From Allomyces macrogynus ATCC 38327 (Eukaryota; Blastocladiomycota; Blastocladiomycetes; Blastocladiales; Blastocladiaceae): 64,000 bases of DNA. Under the pieces are notes generated by a model. That model worked only from the letters and a program-made list of their open reading frames with translations, ran no database searches and was not told the DNA's origin. A program made the position numbers and the translations under genes. Location of the stretch: positions 632,327-696,326 of the forward strand of contig GG745328.1 in assembly GCA_000151295.1 (NCBI GenBank), read 5' to 3'. Positions 19,473 through 29,499 of this stretch are shown piece by piece; positions within the stretch are counted from its first letter, which is position 1; every line of letters starts with the position of its first letter.

Positions 19473-19695
19473 CCGCACGATCTGGCTGCTGATTTGGATC
19501 ATTTTCAACGGCGGTCTCGTCGCCATCTTGATTGCGCCTACGGCAATTGGTGCGGAGAACGGTTCGACACTGCGCAAGACCTACCTGCAGTACCTGTTCA
19601 TTGCCGTGGCTGCGCTCTCGGCGTTCCGGTTTATTGGGTCGTGCGGGTACCTCGTGTCGCGCGGGCTCTGCGCGCCATTCAAGTCGTGCGGTAAT
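19473..19695 (+). pseudogene. Orphan duplicate of the chitin synthase 3' end
   Basis: About 220 nt match, nearly base for base, the last exon of the chitin synthase at 24963-25197, but on the opposite strand. It encodes [20 protein letters not shown] through [19 protein letters not shown], the last two membrane helices. Only about ten differences are visible. No catalytic part precedes it: upstream sequence is unrelated and the frame opens without a start linked to a chitin synthase. It is therefore a partial inverted duplicate, not a gene. Confidence 0.88.
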
Positions 19696-20216
19696 GTGTG
19701 CAAGGCGTCATTTGTGTCGCACCATGCCATGTCGTGTTGGGTGGTGTCAGGTCGTGTTGTCATATCATTGGTTGTTATTCTGTCTCCTCCCTCATCGTTG
19801 TTGCACCCAAGTCTTTGGATTTGTTCATGGTCAGTGGGGGGTCCTGCTCATTGTTTCCCCTTCTTGCCTCTCATCTGTTCCATGACTGAAATTACATTCT
19901 TCGTTCTCTGATGTTGGCCATGGAAGTGACAATCAAACCATGCACAGCAACCAAACGCAAATTTTTCGCCACTTTTTGGGATGTACTCACTCAAGTAGTG
20001 GTCAAAAACGAAGCACAGGAATGAAGGAATGAAATAGTGAACGCAGGTGGCTCAACCTACCCACGTGATTAAAAGATGGACGAGAATGGACTGGGTCTGG
20101 CCACGAACGTTGTTGGTCTCGACCCCGGAAAAAAGGCCAAACACGAGAATGGAACAACAAACGAAAAAAAGCAGAACGACCCCACTCACTCACCGAACCC
20201 ATCACGACGGCGCCAA
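19696..20216. other. Spacer without recognised gene
   Basis: AT-richer sequence between the orphan chitin synthase fragment and the 3' end of the proline-rich gene. No coding pattern, RNA gene or repeat was recognised. Confidence 0.35.
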
Positions 20217-20328
20217 TCAACCGTCAATGATGTCGATTTCCATCAACCCGTCGTCACTCTCCACGGCTCCCTCAGTGCTCTGAGCCGCCAGTGCAGCGTC
20301 CACACGGTCATCGTTGCTGTCCGACAAC

Positions 20329-21171
20329 TCAATCGACGCCAAAGCGCCCCTTCGCGCGTGCACGCTTCCGGGCGGGCTTCGGAACGTCCTCCACAAAGAT
20401 CAAGTCGTCCTCATCGTCGTCAATGCCCGTCAAGTCCACTAGAATCTGCGGTGCGGGCGGCAGTGGCGCCGGTGCATCACTCGCACACGTTTCGAGCGAG
20501 GGCGAAGTGTGCTCCCCGTTGATGACCGTCGGCTCTGGTGGAACGAGAGAGGAATGGTCGCGTTACGGGCTCGATGTGCGACTGATCGGCGGCGAGAGCG
20601 GGCCCGTCAGCGGCGAGAGCAGACCCATCGTACTGCGGTTGCCGTATCGCACTGCGGTCAGTGGCAGCGGACGTGGTGCGTCTCACGCACGTGCACCCCA
20701 CCATGGCGTCGTGGCCGGCAGGGGCGGTGGCGCCGGTGCGTCGCGCGCGCGTGCGCCCCACCATGGCGTTGTGGCCGGCGGAGGCGGTGGCGGCGGGAGC
20801 GGTGAGAACGGACCCGTCGTACAGCGGTTGCCGTCTCGCATCGTGATCAGCGGCGGCGGCCGTGGAGCGCGGCGCGCGTCACTGCCCCACGGCGGCGCCG
20901 TGGCCAGCAGGGGCGGTGGCGCCGGTGCGTCGTGTGCACGCGTTTCGAATGAGGGCGACGCACACTCCCCGTCGCTGACCGTCGTCTCGAGTGGAATGAG
21001 AGAAGAATGGTCACGCTGCAGGATTGATGTGTCACTGATCGGCGGTGAGAGCGGGCCCGTCGCGTCAGGGCGCCCGCGTAGCGTCCTGGTCGGCTGCGGT
21101 GGAGGCGGAGCGCGCGTGCGGCCAGACCCCATAGCAACACTCGAGCCGGCCGCCGCCATCGTCTTGCTCAT
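20329..21171 (-). CDS. Proline-rich tandem-repeat protein ending in a SUMO-interaction-like motif
   Basis: Two exons are proposed: 21171-20691 and 20534-20329. Exon 1 starts MSKTMAAAGSSVAMGSGRTR and contains Pro-rich units such as HDAPAPPPLLATAPPWG and ARDAPAPPPLPATTPWWG. The unit SLIPLETTVSDGECASPSFE recurs after the intron as a PPEPTVINGEHTSPSLE version. The end carries ILVDLTGIDDDEDD, a hydrophobic core followed by acids, typical of SUMO-interacting motifs, then the basic tail PARKRARAKGRFGVD and stop. The 156-nt intron (donor GTGCGTGAG, acceptor CCACCAG) keeps the frame and removes two in-frame stops. The intron itself is a decayed copy of the repeat. An alternative last frame ends MEIDIIDG at 20217. 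Function is unknown; a nuclear scaffold is a guess. Confidence 0.55.
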
Positions 21172-21342
21172 GTGAGCGTGGACACCGCCCTGCATGACAT
21201 TGTCGAGTCCCTCGTCCACGAGACGCGCAGCACGACTTTCGCGGAAATCCTAGACGCACACGAGACGAGGAGGTCAAGACACGGCTCAAAAAAACGGAAA
21301 CCCGCGTGTGGGACGCACCGGCAGGTTCTCCACCCTCCGTTT

Positions 21343-24230
21343 TTACCATTCGAGCCGGACGTCAAACTGGGCCTCCCGCTGCTGCGTCATGTACTCGTTG
21401 TTGGGGTACGCGATGCGGCATGTCGAGTAGCCGCGTTTCAAATGAGCGATCAGCTTACTGCGCATGTGGAAGACTTGCGTGCACGAGCGACATTTCCTGT
21501 TCTTGTCGGGCTTGTTGTGCACGGCGTTGATGTGCGCCCTCAGGTTGGGACGGCTCCTATAGCAATCACGGTCCGAGATCTCATCCCAGCATATCACGGT
21601 CGGAAACGAGCAATACGTACTCGGCTGCGTAATTGCATCCGAGCACTTGGTACTTGTGCGGCTTCTTGATCTTGCCCTGGTGCCGCTTCTCGTGGTTCGT
21701 GGGCTCCCCCTTGCGCCTGGGTCAAATCCAAACATCGACGTCAGTTGCCTGCGCCCAGACACGACCACGCGATAGAGCAACAGGAAGAGGACGTACTTGA
21801 AGCGTGCACCACAAATCTTGCCGTCATGGTCCACGTGTTTGCACGCAAACGGCCGCTCAGACTTGATCTCGCGCTCAAACGCCGCGATGTGCGTCTCATT
21901 GTCGTGCGCAAAGTCGACGCGCGACTCATCGACGTAGATCGCACGCAGCTTGTACCCGGGATCGTCGCGCCTGGCGATGAAGGCATCGAGAAACGCTTGG
22001 TTGCGCTTGTGGAACCGTTCCATGCGCGCCTCCCTGATCGCGAGAAACCCCGAAAAGAAAAGCAAATATCAATCCCCGTCAGCAAGGAGCCAAAGTGGAT
22101 GCGGAACATACCTGCGTCTTCTTCTTCTTCTGCGTGACGAAGTGGCACGCGTCGGCCTTCGGGTGGCCGATCGGGTGCCGACCGGGATAAAAGAACACGA
22201 GATCCTTGTGGCCACGCTTGAAGCGCTCGTCGTCGTTCCCGCCGCCCTTAGTCTTGCCAGTGCGGTGCTTGGTTTTGCTGCCCTCGCCGTCGGCGCTGTC
22301 CGAGTCCCCCTCGCTGTCGGCACCGTCCGAGTCGCACTCGTCGTTAGCGCTGTCCGAGTCGCACTCGTCATTGGCGCCGTCCAAATTGCTCTCGTTGTTG
22401 GTGCCGTCCGAGTCGCCCTTCGCCGTGTCGAGGTGCATGATGCGCTTGCGCTTCTTGCTCTTTCCGGCCTTGTGCGCCTTGCCCTTCTTGATGCCGGAAC
22501 CGCGTTTAGCAATGCGGGTGCCATAGACCTGGACAGTTTGGTCGAATCGGGCACCACAGCTATGCGCAAGCAGGTGGGGATGATCATGCGTCAGTTCATG
22601 ACGAGGACAAACGGCGACACAATGACACAAAGTAGACGATGTACCCGCCACAGTCCATGATCTCGCTGACGAGCACGTAGTTCTCGCGCAGCTTCTTTTT
22701 CTGCTTGGCGGCAGACGCGGCGATCTTGTGCGAGCGCATCTCAGCACTCGCGTCGAGCGACGCCTGCATGTAGGTCCTGGTCTCGCCCGTCTGCTTGGAC
22801 GTTGCGACGCGGTCCATGACATTGTCGTGCCGCCGGCCGCTGCGAACGGCCCGCAGCTGGTCGGGCGAGATGTTGCCGAACTCGCCGATCACGCGAATCC
22901 CCTTGAGAAGAGAGATTCCACCCACATTAGACCAGAATCGGGTTAGATCGAGCCAATCCACGAAGAGGTGGTGACGGTTTGTCACGTACAGGCGAGAAGA
23001 GTTGCCAGACTCTCTAGGCCGACCTCGAGAATTCGCGCAAGTTGGGCGTGCTCATTGGCCTCGAGCTGGCGCGGAATTGGAATGCGGGCAAACGGGAAGC
23101 CGACACTGTAAACTGCGCTGCTGGCCCGCGTGTCGTAGCCGTTCAACGTGCGTCCGACATTTACTTGGTGCCCGGCGCCAAGTACTTGCGCCAAGTAGGT
23201 CTCGCGGCGGCAGTTGGACGTGCACCGCAGGTCGTCGACACGCGACTTGAGCAAATGGAAATCGAGTTCCGGCAATTCGAGTGGCCCATCAAGGTCCGAC
23301 TCGGTCAATGACCGCTCGATTGCCGTGGCGTTGTCGAGCATGGCCTGCAGGTACTTCTTGGAGAACAACGTGTAGTAGATCGTGTCGAGGTTGTTGGCCA
23401 CATGGTCGTAGTTGTAGCACGTGTATAGCACGAGCGCCTGCGCGATGGTCGCGTAGATCGCACCGTTGCACCGCACAGGTTCTACTGGCCTGGGGCAGTC
23501 AGATCCATCAGTGGGTCAGCCAAGATGAATGAAGAGTGAGAAGCGAAGGGAAGGTGGGATCATGGACGTACAGCGAAAAACTGCCTGCCTCCAGGACGTC
23601 CGCCATGGCGGCTGCACGGAAAACGAGATCAGAGTACATGCGCAGGTCCTCGTCGGGCTGCGGCGGCAGGTGCATCAAAAACTCCTTGACGGCCTCGACC
23701 ATTTCGAGCGTCGTGCCGAGCTTGCCGCCATTCTTGGTCTCGTACTGTGCGATGGCCCCGGGATTGGTTTGAGCGAGATGACCCAGTTGCCGAGCTGGTC
23801 GCGTGAAAGCTTGGCGGTCGGAATGAGGAGCCGTTTTTGCAGCGGGCGCGTGGCGCGGTAGAAGACATGTTCGAGCAGCATCATCGTGTCAAACACGAGC
23901 ACGATTTGCGCGTCGCGCACCCGAAACGAGAAGAAATCCTCCAGCGCAGGCAGGTCGTTTGGACCGACGCGCCCAAAGTCGTGCGGCTCGTCTTGGTGCG
24001 GCACATCGTCGTCTTGGGGTGGCTCGTCGTCGCGCATGTCGTCGTCATCGTCGTGCGCGTCCTCATCGCCACTGTACGCGTCACCACGGCTCGCCGAGGG
24101 TGCGTGGTCAGTCTGGTGGTGGGCGTAGCCCGAGTAGATGCGCAGCGCGGCTCGGTAACGCGTGATCAGCTCGGCCTCGGTGGAGCCCATCGTTACGCCA
24201 GGCGCGTTGCCCTCGATCATGGTGCCGCGA
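21343..24230 (-). CDS. Multi-exon C2H2-type zinc-finger protein with acidic repeats
   Basis: Read from the ATG at 24230 (MIEGNAPGVTMGSTEAEL) to about 21343. Coding blocks: 24230 to about 23600 (acidic stretch SGDEDAHDDDDDMRDDEPP, then FSFRVRDAQIVLVFDTMM); about 23470-22990 (CNGAIYATIAQALVLYTCYN); about 22925-22655 (GIRVIGEFGNISPDQLRAVR); about 22560-22115 (KSKKRKRIMHLDTAKGDSDG, then DSD/ANDECDSD acidic repeats); and 22040-21343. Introns with GTACGT or GTATGT donors split the last part so that three fingers form: CKHVDHDGKIC to NHEKRH, CNYAAESRPNLRAHINAVH, and CRSCTQVFHMRSKLIAHL. One frame offset remains near 23775 (between GNWVIS and NPGAIAQYETKNGG), either an indel or a missed splice. The family is not known to me; fingers and acidic repeats suggest a nuclear nucleic-acid-binding protein. 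Confidence 0.55.
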
Positions 24231-24962
24231 TGGTTGCAGTCCGTTCGTGATATGGTGCGGAGCGGGGCGCGGCGCGGGTGCAGCTGCTCTTTATTTATGG
24301 CGAGACAGACGACGCGATCAAACGACACAGCGAGAGGAACGCGAGCTTTCTTCCCTTGCCATTCCATGCACGAATCTCTTTCATTTCATGCCAAACTATG
24401 TCGAGAGCCAATGACTGGCCGTTCTCCGCTCGCGCGCCGCTTCCTATGCAGTTCCGCACGATCTGGCTGCTGATTTGGTGTGTTTCGAGTGCGTTGTTGG
24501 TCGATCGCGAGTGATCGTGGTTGTTCCAAAGGCGGCGCCGCTGAGTCACGTACACCGGTGATACCAAGGCCTGACCAAACGCGCGTGCAGCAGTCGTGAT
24601 CGTGTTGTGATCCTGCCGACTTCGACCACCGCGGCTCTTCAAACAAGGTGGAGAGAGCTGGTGTATATATCTGTTCATCAAATGGGGACAGCAAAACTAA
24701 TGCAGACCACGCGCGACACGTTGATCCGCGTCGCGCTGCGACCGCGGGCACCAAACACGCAAAACAAGGCCAACGCTCACGCGGATTGCGCGAGAGGAGA
24801 GCAAGGAATGCGGAAGGGGAACTGGTGGTCAAAAGAAACAACAAACAAGTGCCAACCGGCCGGCGCGCGCCAAGAGGGCCGACCAGCGTCTACAGGAACC
24901 GAACCGCGAAAACACAACAACCAGAACTGCAAAAACGGCAAACAGAACGACTTGACGCGCAC
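24231..24962. other. Spacer between C2H2 gene and chitin synthase
   Basis: Contains the promoter side of the C2H2 gene and the 3' side of the chitin synthase gene. Apart from the 27-nt chitin synthase-like fragment at 24452-24478, I see no gene or repeat. Confidence 0.35.
24452..24478 (+). repeat. 27-nt chitin synthase fragment
   Basis: TTCCGCACGATCTGGCTGCT and seven more bases match exactly the start of the segment that is also duplicated at 19473-19695 and that belongs to the last exon of the chitin synthase on the opposite strand. It is inverted relative to the parent gene, only about 700 nt away from it. Confidence 0.75.
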
Positions 24963-27900
24963 CTAGCGCGCGTTACCACGCGACTTGAACGGCGCGCAGA
25001 GCCCGCGCGACACGAGGTACCCGCACGACCCAATAAACCGGAACGCCGACAGCGCAGCCACGGCAATGAACAGGTACTGCAGGTAGGTCTTGCGCAGTGT
25101 CGAACCGTTCTCCACACCAATTGCTGTGGGCGCAATCAAGATGGCGACGAGACCGCCATTGAAAATGATCCAAATCAGCAGCCAGATCGTGCGGAATTGT
25201 TTAAAGTAGTCATCACTGCTTAGAGTGGACTTGGATTTAGTCTCGCCGGCCTCGAGGGTACGCTTGAGATCGGTCAGGGCCTGCATGCGGTGCTGGTAGG
25301 CGAGCGATACGTCGGCCGGGTGCTGCGACGGCAACTCCAAGTCGGCCACTTCTTGCCCGTCCTCGCCCTTCTTGACCGTGACGCCCTTGCCGCCGCCCGA
25401 GCCGTTGTCGCCCTTGGTACCCCACGTCACGTCCGAGATGTTGCAGTAGGCGTAGATTTGGAGCACTAGGTGGGCGAGGTAGGGCACATGTAGCGTGAGC
25501 AAATAACATCAAAAGCAACGCCAAGCAGCTCCGAAAGTGCGCGAAAAGCAACCCGAAACAGTCCCGAAAAAAGCGCAACGCACCATTGACGTAGCACGGC
25601 AAAAGGAGCAGGTACTGCAAGAAGCAGGTAATCATGTGCCACGGCTCGCGGTAGAGCACCGACGAGACAATGTACATGCCGTAGGTACTGCCGAGCGCAA
25701 TCGACGTTTGCAAGAAACGTTTTCCGGCCTCCGAGTGGAACGGGTCTTGCATGCCCTCCTTGAGCGACGGCAAGTCGGCGGCGAGCGAGACGATGATCAT
25801 GTAGAACATGAGGATCGTGACGGCGGCAAACAGATTGATCGCGAACAGGTAAATGTACTTGGCGGCCTGCGGGCGGTTACCGAGCGCGGCAATGAAGGTC
25901 GTGCAGAGCGAGAGAATGTAGATGGATCGGAACACCGAGAGGATTGACGAGAGGATCGTGCGCGCCGTGTCCGACTTGGGCACGCCCCACTTGGTGACCT
26001 CCGGGTGCAGTCGGATGTTGTCGTCGTCCAGCGATTGGACAAAGTCGTCGACCAACTACAAACGATCCGTAAACGCGTACATTGCACCTAACGTTAGTCT
26101 CCTGGACTCAAAGACACTCGAGCAAAACAGGGAGATACGTGCGAAGTGGTAGGCAAGGTAGAAGTTGGCAAGCGAAAAGTACGAGAAGATGAACGAGATG
26201 GCCATGTACAGGTACTCGATGGTGAAGACGATCATGCGAAGGAACGACTGACCCGACGTGTAGATTTGGCCCGCATTGCCAAGCGCGTAGAGCAGCGCGA
26301 ACGTGGAACCGTTGAGCCAGCGACGACGCTGCGAGATGAATTCCGGGAAGTTATCCGGGACATCGGTGATGGCTTGCGAGTCCTTTTCGTAGCTGGCATG
26401 GATGGTGAAGGAAAAGAGTGAGCGAGCGAGTGAGGAAATGAGCGCGCGCGGCCGATCAGCATTCGAATCAATCGCAACGCACGAGCGCGTACCTCAGAAT
26501 CCAGCCCTCGTTTTTCTTGGCGACGAGCTCAAAGCAAAGAATACGATCCTCGGCGAGGTACATGTTGGCGGCAAACACATCTCCCGAATCGTGCAGCTTC
26601 TCGCCCTTGAAGTACTGCTCGAGCGGACGGCCCTGCAGCGCACGGTACCGGTAGGCCGAGAAAGCACCAGGCAGCACGGAAATGTACCCGAACCACGCCT
26701 CGAGCGGCTTGTCGAGAATGCTAGTGGCGAAAACGAAAGACCGTGCGATCAATTTCCCATCAAACGGGGGATAGCAGGGGCAACGTGCGAGCAGCGACCA
26801 ACATACTTCGACATCTTGTACTCAAAGTTTTGCGCGGCAATAATGGGCTTGATCAGGTGGAAGAGCGAGTCGTACTCGACGGCAATTTCACCACAAGCAC
26901 CGCCGACTTGCGGGTTCGTGTCGAACTGGCGCCAAAGACTACAGGTCGGGCAAAGGCAGTCAGAATGCGGAGACGCTCGAGGCAGAAAGGACGAAGATCG
27001 AGTGGAAGACGCACCGGTAGATTGCCTCGCGGCGGGGCTTGGTACCGACATCGACGAGCACACAGACGCCGGGGTTGATGACGGGCCCAAACGCGTTGAA
27101 GAACCAGCGGTGCGAGTTGATTTTCTAGTCAATAACGGGGCGCAAACGTTAGCAATCCACTCTCGCACGCCGTCCAGCCGTGCAAAACGCCCAAAACACC
27201 AGAGCGGTACCTTGGCGTTCTTCTCCTTGAGACAGAACAGAATCTGCACGGGCACGACGCCGCCGTCACGGTGCGTCTTGACCTCCATCTTGTCGGTGAC
27301 GGCGACCTGCGTCGTGAACTCGAAAATGTGCGCCTCGGTGTCCTTGTTCATGAACTTGGGCACGCACACGCCCTCTTGGTAGCAGCCCATGGTCGAGAGC
27401 ACCGTGAGCACGTCCTTGTTGATCTTTTGGCGCCCGTCCGAGACGATGCACACGACAATCTTTTGCCAGCCGTCCTCGCCGGCAAATGGGCCCGTCTTCT
27501 TGTTGCACATGTGCTGGATGTTCTTGTTGATGGCCTGCATTGTGCGCGTAAACAAAATCGAGTCCTCGTTGTACATGGTGACAACGCTAAAGAAAATGGA
27601 GGGCACGGCGCAACATGGTTAGACATCGTGATTCGTGCCGTGATGGTTCGAATGTGGAGGTGCGAGACGTACATGCTACAAACCGGAAGCAACGGTGCGA
27701 AAAGGCAGCGTTAGTGTTGACCGTGTGTGGCGAAGCGAGTGGGTCCAGTCATGAATTTCGACCAAGGCGCAACTTCAATGCAAACCAAACCAAACCACCC
27801 CGCGACGCCCAAGGGACGGGATGGAGGCCGGTTGAGAAAAAAAAGCTTCAGCAAAGGCAGGGCGAGAAGAAGAAAGGATTAGGACGACGAGTCGTACAAA

Positions 27901-28470
27901 CTAGACGATGGCGAAATTAAGTCAGCCCTGTCCGACACTGGTCGATTTTCGGCGCCAGAAAAACGCAACGCACAGTTCCGTCTTGCGGCCATAAAGCGAC
28001 TGGCGCAGCTGGTAACCTTGCTTGGCAAAATGGTTCGGGTCGCACGTTGCGGCCGTATAGCGCAATTTCGTGAACTCCTCGCCGGTCGTGTATTTGACCT
28101 TGGTCGGGTCGACGAGTTCGGGCGAGACTTCGAGATCAACAACGAGCTTGCCGTCACGAACAGCAACGGCACGCTTGATAGTCTTGACGCGCGACGGGCC
28201 CTGCGCGGGCGAGTAGTAGGAGGCGGGTGCTGCGGGCGACATGGGCATGCCCGACGTCGACGCAGCGTAGTTGGACTGCATCTCGTAGGATGCCGACGTG
28301 GCCGACGAAATGGTGGTTGCGCCGCCAAACGTGACGCCGTGCTGCTGCGGCGGTGCTTGCTGCTGCGGGTAGTACCCGCCCTGCTGCTGCTGCGGCGGGT
28401 ACTGGTTGTACCCGCCAGGACCAGCCGAGCGCGCCGACGGCTGGCGCATAGGCTGCTGCTGGTACGACAT
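24963..28470 (-). CDS. CHS: Chitin synthase, division I type, eight exons
   Basis: This membrane enzyme polymerises UDP-GlcNAc into chitin. Eight exons (27974-28470, 27211-27586, 27015-27124, 26807-26938, 26493-26720, 26143-26392, 25584-26055, 24963-25465) join in phase to 855 residues. The N-terminus is Gln/Pro-rich and disordered ([20 protein letters not shown]). Then come the CHS N-terminal block ([19 protein letters not shown]), the nucleotide-sugar site [28 protein letters not shown], the acceptor motif AEDR and the catalytic QRRRWLNGS. Several membrane helices follow, with WGTKG and a final pair of helices. There is no myosin motor. Intron 6 needs a GC donor (TTC then GCACGT); the others are GT-AG. 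The 3' end has been copied to 19473-19695. The gene is head-to-head with the seven-helix protein gene at 29500. Confidence 0.95.
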
Positions 28471-29499
28471 TGCGGTGGTCGCGAGTGGTCACGAGTGGTC
28501 GCGGGTGGTCGCGGTGGCCGGTTGGTCGACGACGGTCAGGAATACGCGGCCAGCGCGCACGTCACGTCAAGTGGACGGCCGAACGAGGAACGAGACGGCG
28601 TGGCCGGGTCGCGCGGTGCGGTTCTTGGTTGGGCGCGAGCGACCTCTATCCGGCGTGGTGGTCGGCGTCGCGAGAGCAAAGGGTGCGCGGCAGGCCCCCG
28701 AGGATATGTTCGTTGAGCAGCGGACGGTGGAGAGAGGAGAGCGAGCGTGAGGGAGGGCGCGCCTTGGGCCAGATTGCTTCCTGGGTCATCGACTGTTGTG
28801 CACGCGTGTCCACCACTTGGTGGTTGTGTGGTCCTTGGCGAAAAATGCTGGAACGCAATGGGCCTTGGCCCTTTCGCCGACCTTGAGCACTGAAGCGGTG
28901 CGCGCCTCGTGTGGCGAGCCTCCTGGGCGAGGCGAAAGTGGCGGCCATCAACCGCGTGATATGCCCAAGCGCCACCACAAACACGCCACCTGCCTGGGCA
29001 ACCGTCCACCGCCAAAGCCATTTATCACGCATTTATCACACCGTCCACGCTCAGCCCGCGCGTCTCCCACCCGTGTCTCGCACCGAGATTTTTCCTTGTC
29101 ACAACCTCCTCCAGCAACCTGCACCAGCTCCTCCGCTCCACTTGCACGCGCCCGCTGGTCCACCGTGCACAAGCAAATTAATTCAACTCCATCTTTGCCC
29201 ACCCTGCTCCCTCTTCTTTCTGCTCTTCGCACATGTCCTGGTTTGATATACACCCTTGTTCGCACACTGTTGCACACCCGCACCAACTTGGCGTCGGCCA
29301 CTCGCTTTCACAAGGCAGCCGTCCCCTCTGCACGCGCCTGGACCACCGACACGGACCGCTGCAACCAACGACGAGTTGCAGCAAGGCCGCGCGGCGGCCG
29401 CCATCCATCGACCCGCTGCGTTCGCGAACCACTTGCATCGTCAACCTCATTCATTCTTTGCGCGCCGTGCGGGCCACAACGCCCCGACTTGACGCAACT
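28471..29499. promoter_or_regulatory. Shared divergent promoter region of chitin synthase and 7TM gene
   Basis: About 1 kb separates two start codons that point away from each other. Open frames across it are low-complexity Arg/Ser/Pro shadows. The right part (29040-29480) is rich in C/T runs with many CCACC and CCAGC strings, as seen in 5' leaders of other genes here. No clear TATA element or factor site was identified. Confidence 0.4.

Noticed and set aside
23770..23810. A 38-nt intron (GTCATC to CACAG) to mend the C2H2 gene's frame
   Set aside because: It would fit the phase, but it is shorter than all other introns here, and the sequence inside translates plausibly, so an indel or another splice is as likely.
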